64,000 nucleotides of DNA from Parus major (GCF_001522545.3 NC_031769.1:2261006-2325005), one strand, 5' to 3'; shown: positions 11,301 to 26,300, counted from the first letter of the stretch. Notes: a model not told the origin generated them from the letters alone. Translations and numbers: made by a program.

Positions 11301-14300
11301 GAGGTCAAAGGTATGGGTTCCTCTCTGCCCAGCAGTGGTGAGAGGAAGGAACATCAATTTTTAGGGCTCTGTACTACAAGAGAGACATTGATCAGTGGAG
11401 CAAGTGCAGCAGAATCCACCAAGTTTGTCGGGGGGCTGGAGCGTGTGAAGTACATGGACAAACTCTGTTGTGATAGGGCAGGGGGTGATGGTTTTAAACA
11501 AAAAAGGGGGACAATTTAAATTAGGTATAAGAAGGATATTTTTTACAATGAGGATGGTGGTGAGGCTCTGACACAGGATGCCCAGAGAAGCTGTGGCTGC
11601 CCCTGGATCCCTGGAAATGTCCAAGACCAGGCTGGATGGTGCTTGGAGCAACCTGGGATAGTGGAAGTTGTCCCTGAATGTGGCAGGGTTTGGAAAAAGA
11701 TGATAGTACCCTCTAATTTAAACTCTTCTGGGATCTAAGTATAAGCAGAGGCAAGAGCAGCTGTGTTTGATGATGAGGGAAGAGAAAGTGGAAGGGAGAC
11801 CTCATTGCTCTCTGCAGCTTCATTGTGGAGATCTACAGAGGAGAGAGACCCAGAACTTTCCTGGAGGGCTCAGTAAAAGGATGACAGGCAGCAAGTGCAA
11901 GCTGCACTGAGAGAAATCCAGATTAGGAAAAACCCAACTTTTAACATGAAGTGGGTCAAACATTAGAACTGAGACTGAGAGGAATGGAGGAATCTCCATC
12001 CATGGGGTCCTTCAGAGGCCCCTTCAAGCCTTAATTATTCTGTAATTCATCTCTGGCTGCAAGACCTGAAGCCTTGGATTGTAACCCCAGATTTATATAT
12101 TCTATATATATTCTAAAATTCTAATATAATCTACATATCTTAATCTCCATATAAACATTTTATATAATATAGAAATTATATTTTGAATATTATTTTATTA
12201 TACATATATATAGCCTACATGTTCTGTATATTCTCTATTCTAATATATTCTATATATTCTAATTTTCTGATATGTTCTATATAGTGTAAAATTATATATT
12301 AATATGTATTTTATATATATATACATGTATATATATTTTATATTTTTATATATATTTCTATGTTCTTTGGGTGATTTAATCTCATTCTATGATTTTATTT
12401 CAAGGATGGGCAGCTAACTGGGCTTCAGTAATAATTACTGAACTTAGCTGGGAATTCTTTGTGAAAAGAAATCTGGGATATGGGGAGAGAAATTAGCTCA
12501 CATAGAAATCAAATTTTTCTTGCTGATTAACTCCCCTTCCTCCTCCTCCTCCTCCTCTGTCTAGGTTTGATTTGGAAGCTCCTAGGGAAACCCAGCCAGA
12601 ATTGACCATGAACTTCATGAACAGCTCTATCCACACCTTAACAAATAAAACATTCCTCTGTCATCTGTTTTTGCCTCACCCATTTTTTCCCCCTTTCCAG
12701 GCCTGCCTGTGCTGTTCAAGCAGTGGCTGAAGAACGAGGAGGTGGAGGAAGGGCGCACGGCCGTGCTGCGCTGCGAGCTCACGCGGCCCCACGCGCGCCT
12801 GGAGTGGCGGAAAGGGGACACGGTGCTGCAGCCCGGGGACAAGTACGAGATCCGCCAGGAGGGGACACGAGCCGAGCTGCTCATCTACGAGGCTGAGGCT
12901 CAGGATGCTGGAGAATACACCTGTGACTCAGGGGATCAACAAACCACGGCTTCGCTGCAGGTCAAAGGTAGGGCAAGGCTTGTTTGGGGGCAGAGAAGGC
13001 CTGGATGTGTCCATCCTTCACAGGGGGGATCCTGGAATCATCCAGGCCAGGCTGGATGGGGTTCTGAGAGACCTGGTCTAGTGCAAGGTTCCCTGCTCAT
13101 CCATTGGAACTGGATCTTTAAGACCCCTTCCAACACAAACCATTCTCTGATTCAGTTGGAAAAAGATCTCTGAGATCACTGAGTCCAACCATTCACTCAA
13201 CTCTCACAAGTCCACCACCTACCCATGTCCCCAAGTGCCACATCTGCATGGAAATTTCATTGCTGAGTTGTCATTGACACTCTGTGAAATCAAACTGGAA
13301 TATTTCACCATGCCTAGGACAAGTCCATTTTAAACTGATCCATTGTATCTCTTAGTGCCTGAGCAGCCCATGGATTGTGGCTCTTTGCCTTTCTTAGTGG
13401 CTGTGGTTTTGGATTTTATAGTTTTGATCATTTTGTATTAAAAATGCTATGGTTTTGGTTTTTACAGTTTTATTCATTTTCTACTAAAAACTCATTCATT
13501 TTCTACTAAGAACTCTATGGGTTTGTGATTTTACAGTTTTATTCATTTTGTGCTTAGAATTCTATATCTTTTAGATTAGATCACACTTGTAGATTGTGGT
13601 TTTAGTCACCATAACTAGCTCCTGCTCAGAGCATGTGGATTCAGAGATCAAACACCCAAAATTTCATGTGCCAGCTGTGGGAACTGTGGTTTTTTAACCT
13701 GGAGAAAAGGAGGTTTGGGGAAGATGCTTTCACTCTCTGCAACTACTGACAGGAGGTTGTAGTGAGGTAAAGGTTGGTCTATTTTCACAAGTAACAAGCA
13801 ATAGGATGAGAGGAAATGCCCTCAAGTTGCACCAAGGGGGTTTAGATTTGGTATTAAGAAATAATTCTTCACTGAAAGGGGTGGCAAGGCATTGGCACAG
13901 ACTGCCCAGAGAAGAAGTGGAGTCACCATCCCTGGAGATATTTAAAAGATGTGTAGGTGTGACACTTGGGGATGCCATTCAGTGATGGATTTGGCTGTCC
14001 TGGGTTAGTGGCTGGACTTGATCCTACAGGTCTTTTCCAACCTAAAGGGTTCTGACTCCCAGTGTTGTGATTGGTGGCGTTGTGCTCTATGTGCTCGCAC
14101 TGAGAATGGCCAGTATGGCCATGTGGAGACCTTCAGAGGCCCTGTGACCTCTAGCAACCCTTTATGGAGCAGCACTGGGCACCTCTGCAGTATCAGCAGC
14201 TGATTCCATGAGTGGCCAGCAGGCAAATTGTGGTTGAGAAGGAGGGGAACAGCCCAGCTGGAGAAGTTACAAGCAGGTTTCTCACCTCTGAGTGCTGTCA

Positions 14301-17300
14301 TTGATGCAGTTGCTTCTCCACCACAGTACTGCCAGTGCTGTTTAACAAAGAGCTGAAAAACGTAGAGACTGAAGAAGGGGGAACGGCAGTTTTGCACTGT
14401 GAGATCTCCAAGCCCGACGCTCCCGTTGAGTGGAGGAAAGGAGGGGTGGTCATTCAGCCCAGTGACAAGTACGAGGTGCAGCTGAAGGGCAGCGTAGCTG
14501 AGCTGATCATCCATGGTGTAGAGCCTGATGACTGTGGGGATTATACCTGCAGCACTGGATACGAGATCACCACAGGGTCTGTGTATGTGCAAGGTAAGGT
14601 GGTGAAACACTTGAATGTGTTAAACGGTGGAAATGCTTTTCTGCCTGGATTTCTTACTCCAAAATCTTTGACAGTAGCTGGCCAAACAGCAGAAAGCCCA
14701 TTCATTTCTTTCCTGGTGCCAGTGAAGATATAAACACTCATCTCCAGGCTGGGGTTCAATCCATATTTTTAAGTTAAACTAGTTTAAAGTACTGAACGTA
14801 CTATGTTTCAGAACAGATGGTGGTACTGCTGAAAAACTTGGAGCAGTGGTTGTAAAAAATCCTGAAATTCTTGTTACAACTGATTGCAGCTTCTATCGTT
14901 GTTGATAATCTTATTACTCCTTTAAAGCACCCAAGTGAACATTGAAATCTTTAAGTACCTTCTGCCTCATACAACTTCTGCAGATGGCTGCAACACTCAG
15001 GAGAGCCAGGCATGACCTGGGCAAGGAGTGGAGCTTCCCCACAGAGAAATGATCTTTGCAGATACTCACACTGCTCCTACAAGCAGCTGGAGGCATGGAG
15101 GGTGGTTTCTAACCCTCTTCAAGAAAGAATTAGATCTTTTTTTCCTTGGAAAAGCACTACAAGTTTAACTCTCGTGGAGTTGCCCTTGGGCTCGGGTTAG
15201 TCCTGCAGGGAGCAGCTCGTGCGTGTTTGTTTTTGTTTTCCTTTGGCACCTTCTCTTGCTCTGTTGTGCAGAAGAAGCAGCAGAGATAGTGTCTGGTTTA
15301 AGGAACACAGATGTCTTTGTGGGCGAGTCAGCCACGTTCTCCTGCGAGCTCTCGCACCCGGGCGTGAAGAACGTGCAGTGGTGGCTGGATGGGACCCCCC
15401 TTCACAACAACCTGGTGACCGAAATCTCTGAGCAGGACGGCAGGATCCACACTTTAACCCTAAATGATGTGGCGTGCCATGACTCGGGCACTGTCACCTT
15501 CAGAGCTGGGTCCCTTATTTCTTCAGCTAAATTATTAGTCAAAGGTATTTCCCTGTTAGCAAGAAACACGCGGCCACCTCTGGACTTGCTCCATGTGCTG
15601 GTGCTTCTGCCTTCCAGGCTACCCTTACTAAATCCCTTCTCAGTTCTCCTGTGCCCTGCAACCCTCCCACTCTGCAAGTCACCCACTCTCACCCCAGAAT
15701 TCTTCTGGGTACAGCCACACTGATTTTTGCAGTGGTTCAGGTGAGGGAGGGTTGCAGGCTCAGGGCTGCTGCTTTCACCTGATGTCAAAGAAGAGATGAA
15801 CATAAACATCTGTGGTAGTGCCTGACTTTATATCCCCACTTCAGGTTTTTTTTTCACAATACCACAAAATCTTGCAGAGGTGGTAATTCCCAAAATTACC
15901 ACTGTGCTGCTCCACAGCTGGGCTACTGGTGCTGGGCTCAGCATGTTCCCAGGATGGGAACTGGGGCTGTTCCTGGAAACCAACAGGTGTGTGACATTCC
16001 AGTGACACAGAGACAAAACGTGCTTCTCTTTTGAAAGCTCATCCCTGCACTGGCAAATCTTTCTGGTCTGTTGAATAAATATTTTTCCCATTTGGTAAGG
16101 GTAGCCAAAAGCTGCAAATAACACTGAGCTCCAGACTTGATAAAGCAAGCTCCTTCCCACCCAGTCCTTTTATAGCCATGGGGAAGATCTGTTATTTTTC
16201 AGGCAAAATTAAGGCTTATGCCCTGCTTGGAAAAAGGGACATATATGGAGATATAAAGGCTTAAAAGATCTATATTCAAATGTACTCCTGTGCTATAACT
16301 GGGCCATAACAGGAATGATCCACAATATGGAGTTGTAGTCAGTGGTTGATGTCTCCTTCTCTGCATCATGTGTCTCTTGTACATTCAGGAAATTTGGTTC
16401 TCTGCAAAGATAAAATGCAAAATCACTTCTTCATGATATAGAATGATGCAGTGACAACACAGTGCACAGACCCTATGAGTCCTGTGCCAGTTTGCGTCCA
16501 TTTTCAGAGGCACAACCAGGTTCTGAGCTCTCCAGACAAAGAATTCCAGTGGGCCTAGAACATAAATTAAAATAAGTAATTGTTAATGTAAATGCCTTGT
16601 TAGGTGTTCTGCTCAGTGAATGAAAGGGCTCCTGAGAAATTTCCATTTCATGGAATCACAGCATCATTGATTTTGGACGAAATCTCTGGAGATCATCCAG
16701 TCCAACCCACAGCTGGTGCAGGTACACACCTGTATGTGGATATTTTGTGCTTCCATGGAGCCAAGATTCCTGAATTGAAACCTGAATCTCAGTAGAAGTG
16801 TTCTATAACTGGATTGGGATAACCCCAGTTACACTGTGCTCAGTAACACTTGATTTCTTACGAAACTGAAAGACTTGTAAAATTCCAACCATCCTTGTAT
16901 TGACAATTTTGTACACTTTATTTTGTCCAGAAATTTAAACACAAATCTTTGTTTGGAATATATTTCAGTCTATCAGGCCATCCATGGCTTGCTCTTCATC
17001 GAGGAGCAAGTTGATGTTGTTCCATGTGCCTCATTCTCCCGGTTTTAGGCGTGTTGGTAATTGGATTTATTCTGTAACAAGTGAGATCTCAGCTTTTCAT
17101 GCTGGGCCTTCACCACATCATTGCCCTACAACTGCATTCATTCCACTGCAATCATTCCAGGTGGAGTGATGGTTCACAGAGGATGGGGGGAGAATGGAAG
17201 AGGGTGAAGGAGCTGCTGCCGTTTTCTAGCTCCTCTGGGCAGGTGAGAATTGCGGGTTCCGGGGCACACGTTGGCTCCTAAGTCCCAGAGAGCTCCTGCA

Positions 17301-20300
17301 CAGGTGAACAGGGCCACCAGAGTCCTTGCCCTGGCCAACAGCAAGGGGACAGTGGAACCAGGACCTTCTCCAGTACCACAGGTGATATTTGCTGTGAACA
17401 ATACATCTTGTGGAAAGGGATGGGGCTGTGCTCCCCAGCTGCACAGACACCTGCTTGTTTCTTCAGTCAGCAAAACATCTCCAAGATCACCCATGGAGGC
17501 CTCCTCTCTATAAACACACTTGACAGACACTCAGAGTGGCCAGGGAACCTTAGAGAGTGGGATCAAGCCTTCCAACAAATTTCCAAATGATATTTGCAAA
17601 GCCTTCATTGCTCCCCAAGGTCTGCCAGGAGCATCCCAAACCCTCAGCTTGCTGCAGCATTTTCAAGAGGAGCATTCCAGACAGAGATCCTGTGTGGGTT
17701 ATTCCAGCTGGCTTGTGAGCAGAACAACTACTCGAAGAGTAAGGACATCATAGAATCTCTTAATGTCCTGAGGTGGAACAGTTCCTCAAGGATCATCGTG
17801 TCCAGCTCCTGAAGTTCTCTGACTGCTTTCTCTGATTGGCATCTGTTTATGTCCCTATCATTTTTTTTTCTTTAAGTTGACATAATTCTGCTGAGAATGA
17901 TGTTTCAGAGAGACTTACATTTTCAGACTGCATTGAGATTTTTTTTCCTTTTGACCTGCATATTGCCTTGTAGATGGATGGTCCAGTCTGACATCTCAGG
18001 AGGGACTCTTGGGTGCTTTGGATGCTCGCAGTATTTTAGGTCAGATATATCTACTGTGCTTTACACCTGCCTCACAAAAAGCAGAACTAGTGTTTTAAAA
18101 GTGCTTAAAAGCAGCCTCATGGACCTCACCTTCTTCAGAGGAGCTGCATATCCAGCTCCTCTCAGCATTTCCTGGGCTCCCAGTCTGAGATGTCAATGGT
18201 TTATGATCTTTAGATAAAATACTGTAAAAGAAATCCTATTGTTTTTCTCCAAACAATTTGTCTGCTGCAGAGGAACATAAGAATAATCAAAATAATATTC
18301 ATCTGCTTCTGTGTAGTGCCCTTTTTTTGTCACAGTTGTCCTGGATATTTGCTCCTCATGTGACTTCTGACAGCCAAGACCACCCCAGGACAGGAATGAG
18401 TGTCTGTGTCTGAGGACTGTGTTTCTTTCTGATGATATTTTAGTCACACAAGGAGCTCCCAGTAGAGTTTGTGGTGTTTTCCCATTGCTCTGTGAGGTTG
18501 AGAGTTGCAGGAACCACTCACTGCAGTCCTCTGCATCACATTCTATTTCACATTCAGGAAGCAGAAACATTTCACACCCAGTGCTTCCCAGCCTGGAAGA
18601 TCTCAGAAACATTGAGAGAAACACTAAGCCAGCAGTCCAAATTCAGGACTGTCCCAGCACAAGCCTTAATTCCTGGTGGCCCATTTCCCAGTGTAACAGT
18701 CATGTTCTAATGCACCAGCCTGGCTTCCATCCTGCTTGATGCTGACACAGGCACGGACTAAACTGCTAATCCCCAGCGTGCCCAGCAGCTCCCTGCTTGC
18801 ACTGTCACTCTGCTTGCTCCCCACGGGCTCTGTGCTTGGCAAAATCCCTCCAAGGGGTGATTTCCATGGGGATCCACTAATGCATGTCCTTCCTGACGTG
18901 TTGGTTAACAGATCCCACCATTGAAGTGGTCAGTCCCATGCAGGACATAACTGTTGATGAAGATGGCCCAGCAGAATTCATATGCCAATATTCTAGGCCA
19001 GTGCACGCCATCTGGAAGAAAAATGATCAGGAAATACATGCAGATGGGCAGCGAGTGATTATCGATCAGGACTGGAATGTGAGCATGCTAAAAATTAACC
19101 CCACGGTCCCAGAAGACACTGGCATCTATTCTTGTGAAGCTGAAGGCATTAAAGTGATGGCTACACTTGATGTTCAAGGTGAGGTCTTCCAGCCAGAGAG
19201 GAAGACTAGCATGGGTTCCAAATAAAAGAGGTAGAAAAGTCATGGCAAGGCTTTGCAATAAGGGACACATCAGATACCTGCTCTTGGTGTTCACTCCAGT
19301 ACTGAAAATGAGGATAAAAAATAGTTGGGGGATAATGGGAATTGAAGATGAAACTGCAGCACTATTGTATTTCTAATTAACACTCATTACACCACTTAGC
19401 CATTCCACCTCTTCTGCAGTGAGCTGGAATGTTGGTGTGATGAGATGTGTCCTGCTGAATTGTTGTAAAATCACAGGTTGGTATTATTGGGGAAAAGGAG
19501 TAATATGAATATTATTTTGCTGTTAAAGAGCACTTTTTACGGTGTGACATAAAACCAGTAACTAATGGATTGTGTGGAATTAAATTTTATTTTGCTGAGC
19601 AAAGGATCTTGGTAATTTATCTATTTTAAATAGTGATCCCTCAGGAATTACCTCCTCACTCAGCACTCAAATTTATGGAGAGTCTGAGGAGCAATATATA
19701 CAAAAATTAACAAAAAGTTAGGATTTTACATGGAAATTTCTTATTTTTTCTGCTGCATATGGAATTCCTGGGTTTGGTTACCGAGTGAATTGGTGTGATC
19801 AGCAACAGCAGGTTCTGATTTCTGAATATTTTTGGCTATTTTGCCTTCTTGCTTAACTGGAGCTGGTTGTTAGTGCCAAGGAACAGGGTGTTATTTATTT
19901 TAATGTTTTCACAAACACTTTCCATCATAGGGATTTAAAAAGATAGTAATGAACATAATCTAAAAGCAGAGGTGGTAAGGTTAGCAATTGGCTGCTTTCC
20001 ATAATTAGGGAAACCAGCACTTCCAAAGCACACAGATAAATAATTTGGGTTGTTCTAACGAAAATTATGCATTCTCCAATTATAAAATTAAGATTTTTTT
20101 ATTTTTTTTAGTATTATAGAAGCCCAGAATAGTTTGGGTTGGAAAAGACCTTAAAGGTCAGGTAGTTGCAATCTCCTGCCATGGACAGGGACACCTTCCA
20201 CTCTCCCAGGTTGCTCCAAGCCCTGTCCAACCTGGCCTTGGGCACTTCCAGGGATGTGGAGATCACACACAACATCTCTGGGCACCTTGTTATTAGTAAT

Positions 20301-23300
20301 AAGTTAATAAATATCTGGTAGCTTGTGCTTTTTTTGGGTATGTTTGTTTGTTTTTACCATTAAACAAATTGCTCAGTTTGGAGGTTTTTTAACATTTTAT
20401 TTATTTTTACTAATTTTTTTTTATTATTTATTTTTTGCTGAGCACAGTTCTAGATGATCTAAACAAGGGTGTCTTGGTTTATAACACAAATCATGCTGAC
20501 GGTTTTATGGCATTTGTGTAAACTGTGTTTACTCAACTGCAGGTCCCCACCCTTGTGCATGTCATTTGACCCTGCAGCAATGTGAATTATACCCACATTC
20601 ACCAGCCCACCTTTAATTTGGCACTGAGCTAATTGTTTCTGTCCAGGTGCCAACTGATGCATGACTGGAGTGTGGAGGTTTGTGCATGTCTCTGACCCAA
20701 CAACTCACCACACAGCATGGGAAAATAAACATCAATGTCACAGAGCTTTTATAATAATTCAGAAATATACTTTTCAAAGTAATCTTGATAGAGATTTTGA
20801 CATTTTGTGTGTTTTCTAGAGGCAGAATTATCTCAGATAGTTGTCACCGTAGCTTTACCATAACATTCTCTTACATTTGCTTTGCAAGAAAAGTAGTAAG
20901 ATTTTATCATGAGCTGTCAGTAGATTCACATCTCCCCAGCCATGATGATAATTATGCTGTTTAGGAGATCTTTGGGAAACATTTCCTGCCATAGGACAAA
21001 AGGAATTTGGTTATACTTTATCTTCCTGAGCTATGCCCTCCTATTGATTATTGGCCTGATTCATACAGATATGACCATTTTTTTCTATATTTAAAAAAAC
21101 CAATCAGGTTTTTGGAGGAAATCTGGGTGAAATGCTGGAGGTTCTCGAGGTTTACCATTGCAATTAAACTGCCTTTAAATCTTTTTACCATAATATTTTG
21201 TGAGTGTGGTTGCAATCAACAATTAAACCTACGAGCACGGTTTATCACATCCACATTTTTCTGTCAGCTTTGCAGCAGTGGGAATCATCCAGTGCTCTGA
21301 GGCTTGCTAATATTCAGAAATACATGGACAAATAATTAATAATGTTAATTGTCCTTCCTTTCTAGCCAAGAACAGCATTGTGCAGGGCTTGGAGAACGTG
21401 GAGGCTGTGGAAGGAGGGGAAGCCCTGTTCGAGTGTTATCTCTCCAAGCCTGAGACCTACAATTACAACTGGCTGATTGATGATGAACCTGCCAAAACCA
21501 CAGAGAACACTGAGATGGTTTACTTTGAAAATGGGCTCAGGCATATCCTGCTGCTGAAGAATTTAACCCCCCAGGACAGCTGCAGGGTGACTTTCATGTG
21601 CAGCGATGCGGTGACCTCAGCCTTCCTCACAGTGAAAGGTAACTCGAGTGCTTGGGCAGGGGAAATCTGCAATTTCTGGCTGGAAAGGGGAAAGAAGCAA
21701 GGAAAATAGGATGAGTAGAAGCAAGGAAAAGTTACATTTGTTGTTTGTCTCTTACTTAAGTGTTCTTCCCACACAACAAATCATAGAATCATTCAGCTTG
21801 GGAAGGACCTCTGAGATGATCAAGTCTAATCTTTAACCCAAGTCTGCCAAGCCCACCAGTAAACCACAGAATCACAGAATTATTGGGTTGGAGGGGACCT
21901 TAAAGATCATCCAGTGCCACCCCTGCCATGGCAGGGACACTTTCCACTATCCCAGGCTGCTCCAAGCTCTGTCCAGCCTGGCCTTGGACACTTCCAGGGA
22001 TCCAGGGGCAGCCAGAGCTGCTCTGAGCACCCTGTGCCAGGGCCTGCCCACCCTCACAGGGATGAATTTCTTCCTAATATCTCATGTAAACCTATTCTCT
22101 GTCCATCTGAATCCATTCCCCCTTGTCCTGTCACTCCACACTCTCGCAAAAAGTCCCTCTTCATCTTTCTTGTCGGCTCCCTTCACATGCTGGAAGGTAC
22201 AAATTAGATCATCCCAAAGCCTTTTGTTTTCCCTGGAAAACAAAAATCTGAAAAAATCCAATTCTCTCACCCCTAAATGGATGATGCTTTACAATTTCCC
22301 CATTTCCTTGTTCTGTAGGACGTGACACAGTTTATAAGCAGCACCAGTTGGCACTGAGTTAGCAGCAAATGATTGATTTGTCATGATTTTGATGAGTTTG
22401 GTTGTGTTTATAGGCACTTCAGGACTTCAGAGAGGAGGGTTTTATCAGCAGCAATATTATCTCAGTATCTTTTTGCTTTATGCTATTGCTGGAGACCCCA
22501 GTGGGGTCCAGAACACCTTTCTGTACAAGAAACTAAGAGTACAAAAGCAGAAATTGATCCCCACTCACAGATTAGATGAGGCTTGGAGCAACCTGATCTG
22601 GTGGAAAGTGTCCCTGCCCAAGGCAGGGGTGCAACAAGACGAGTTTTAAAGTCCCTCCCAAACCCTCTGTGATTCCAAAACTTCTGTTCTAGCAACATAC
22701 ATAAACCTTTTAATGGTCTCCTTGCTCTCCAAGGCCTGGCTGTTCAGAGCTTCAGCACAAATATTCACAAAATCTCTTGATTGTTTCTGTAACTGAGGGC
22801 TTGATCACTGATTTTAATCTACAGGGTGGCGCCTGCAGTTCTTGCAGCCCCTCACGGATGTGGAAGTGTCTCTGGGGCAAAAAGCAACATTTAGCTGTGT
22901 CCTGAGTGAAGCTGTGCCAGTTAACGAAGTGGCCTGGTACAGTAATGACACAGAGATCCAGTCGGGTGAGGACTGGGAGGTACAAGCAGATGGAAACAAA
23001 TACAAACTCATTCTGAAAAAAGCCCAACTGCATCATTCTGGAGAGGTGACCTTTGCTTCCAGGGAGGCCATTTCATCAGCCAAGCTTTCTGTGATAGGTA
23101 AGTGTGTGTTGTTCCAGCCCAGGGACATTCAAAATCTCAGACTTTGAGCTGCAACACTGAATTTCCCAATCTCCGTGCTGATTCTTTCCACTTTGCCTCA
23201 CATGTCCCAAAACAGTGTTCTTAGGCTGAGAAGACACTACTGGGATCTTGTTCTTTGACCAGAAGTAATCCACCTCATCAGAAGAAAAATGTGTCAGGCT

Positions 23301-26300
23301 AGTAATGATAGAGATGCTCCCCAACTTTCTTTAGCTGCAGTTTTTTGAAAAATGTGACATAAACAAAAATCAGTATTCTCAGAGTTCAACTTCACTCTCA
23401 GCAAACGTGGACACAGGAGGGAGCTGAGGTAGGGTCCATGTGGAAAAATGATCCAGGACAGCAGAGGAATCTTTGAGATCTGCTAATCAGCTCAGGTGCA
23501 GGGCAAGCAGTTCTCCAGGTTAATGAGTAGCATGTTAAAACTTTCAGGTTGGGACAGCCATGAAACCTTCTGCTCCAGAGACACAAGAGTTAATAGTTAA
23601 GTAGGGAAGATGATAATTCCTTAATTCCCTTGTGGAGCAGGTTGGATAATGACATATCAGTGTCCATTTCAGCAGCCAGGATCTGGCTCCTTCCTGCAGT
23701 GGGACAAGTGGGTCACCCAGCAGTGGTCACACAGCACCATCCCAGTGATGGTTATGAGATAATTAAGTGTATTTTAGCTGTAGCTGAGATGTTAAAGAGT
23801 CACTGATGGACCATCTATACTTTAAATTACTACAACCAGTCTCTGTCTAATGATTTCTGAGACAAGGGATCTCTGATACATATTCCAGTCATTTCCACCA
23901 CAATTAATAAAACAAAAAAAGTTTGATGGATTTAAATCAGCTTTTTCTAATTTTAGGTACTTATATTTAATGAACTTCAAAATAAAAACATAATGCTCTT
24001 CCTGTTGACAGATTTTTCTGTATGAAATTTGGCTGACAAAAGAGAAAATATTTTATGTTGTTCTGTGGTGTCCAGAGTTAAGGAACTGGCTGTTGAGCAT
24101 ATTTGCCTTTAGTTCTTTGGATTGTTATATCATGGCAGGTCATTTACATTGTCATTGTCTTGAACTCAAGACTGAAAGGACTATTTCCATCTTTAAGGCC
24201 AAAGTGTAATGTATGCAAGGAACATTTTCCAGTGTACTGAGTGTAGGGATTGGAACTAGATGACCTTCAAGGTCCCAACCCAGACCATTCTATGATCATG
24301 GACAGCAGGACACCAGGTCATTTCCATCACACATTTATTTGTTTGTTTGTTTTTGCCTGATGCTGTGACAGATACTGCAATTACACAGAAGTGGAGTGAC
24401 TCTTTATTAAAATATTTGAGTTATTTTTTTAGTCACATAATAACTTGATTTTAGTTAAGGCCAGGTCTAAAATAAACACAAGGCTCAAATGTGCTTGAAA
24501 TTTTCAGTTAAATTCCTTGAAAATGGGGATGGCGTAGGGTTATCTTTATTTTGGTGGGACAAAGACAATACAAGACGTTAATTACGTGAGATGAGAGCTG
24601 GAAAATGAATGTTTGTCACTGGCAGCATAAATCAGGGCAGACAAGGATAAATCAGTGGTGTTCTGAAACTCGTGGTTGTGACTTCATGATGACTTCACAC
24701 TCAACTTTACAACAAGAATACTCAGTCCATTGCTCTTCCTTCCTCGTGGATTGTAGCAGGCTCTTGGGTGTTTTAGGACCAAGTGTTACTGCTCACATGG
24801 TACATCACGGGACCTCTGTTGTGCCCCCAGCCCTCCCCGAGCCCCCCGAAGAGCCAGAAGTTCTCAGTCAGAGCAGCCACTCTGTCACTCTGTCTTGGCA
24901 CAAACCGCTGGGCGACGGCGGCCGGGACATCCTGGGCTACAAGGTGGAGAGGAAAATCGCGGGCGTTGGCTGGCAGTCCTGCAGTGAAGGCCTCATCCAG
25001 AACACGGAGCTCACCGTGGATGGCCTGGCTCCGGGGGAACCCTACAGATTCCGAGTGTCAGCCGTAAATAAAGCTGGGGCCAGCGAGGCGGTGCACTTCC
25101 CCCAGATGGTGCGGTTAGGTGAGGATGGACACAGGCTCCAGGGAGGACTGCAAGCTCCTGCAGACCCTCCAATTGCATGGCATGCCTCCTTCACCCATTC
25201 CAGGCATCTCCCAGGGCAATATCTTTCAGTGCCTGGCTGCCAGCACAACAGAGGAGGAAGAGCTTGGGATAAAAAAGCCCTGGGCTGCTGTGAACAAAAC
25301 CTGCTGTGTTTTTAGCACTCAGCACTGATTTCTTCCAAACTGCATCCAGCTGTCTTGCAGCCTGCACTGCATCATCCTTGTGCTGGCTCGCCACCATGGG
25401 TTTCTTGCACTGCATCCATGTGTTGGCCGGTCACCATGAGTGTCTTTTTTGGTGGAGTTAGGATGGAATGAGTGAAAAAGGGCATGCTGGAATGTGTTTG
25501 GGGTAACCAAGACCGTGACCATGGGTGGGCAGTGTTGTCTTCTTTGCCCATCTTTCTCCTTTTTTACGTTTTTCATGCATCTTTTTCAAGAATCCCCACA
25601 AAGGAATGGTGGAGGGTGCAGTTCCTTTGCTGTGATGGTGAAACTTTGGAAGCTACAGTGGGATGGGGAGTCTTTTCTCTCAGTCTTTCTTTTCTTGCAA
25701 CTCTTTCCCTGGTATCACTCATCTAAATTCCTCAAAATGAGTATAGTGATTTAAAAAAATGCTCTTTTGCTTGAGGTTAAGGCACACAGTGACATTTTTT
25801 TGCAGCAATAACTGCTTGCCAGTGCTGGACCCTGATGAACAAACCCAAGGCATTTGGGGCACAATCCCCTCACCCTGTTGAAATTTGCAGAGAGGAAGGT
25901 AACCTTGAGGGATGTGCTGCTTTTGGGAACCCAGCACTGTCTTTTACAAGCCAGTCAACATCTCTGAGCTTAACATGTTTTTCTTTGAGTTATCATGGTT
26001 GTACAAAGAGCATTCTGTTGGTTGACCCCCTTCCAAAGTAAAGAAGATGCAGAGAATTTTTGGTTATAAATTATATATGCCTTTTGATAATTTTCACTCT
26101 TCCTAAGGTAGCATAAATATATCTATCTCTTTTTTTTTTTATTTCAAGGCAGAGATGAATGCCACTTCGAGTAAGCTCTTTTCATTTTATTTATGGTTTC
26201 TTTTTTGTCTCACATCACGACTCCTTTGCTTCTAAACATTTAAGATCTAGAAATCTGTACAATTTCCTTTATACTGGTGATGGGTAGATGAAGACCAGCA

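Larger units (their letters stand above)
15545..18911 (+). other. OBSCN: 3.4-kb intron between e12 and e13
   Basis: Largest intron of the Ig array. It contains two CR1 remnants (16651, 17747). I looked for the VEWRKG, YTCDxGDQ and VKG|GT landmarks of a lost Ig exon and found none. Confidence 0.8.

Noticed and set aside
15545..18911. Hidden Ig exon in the longest array intron
   Set aside because: No B-strand, core-Trp or F-strand landmarks could be found in any forward frame.
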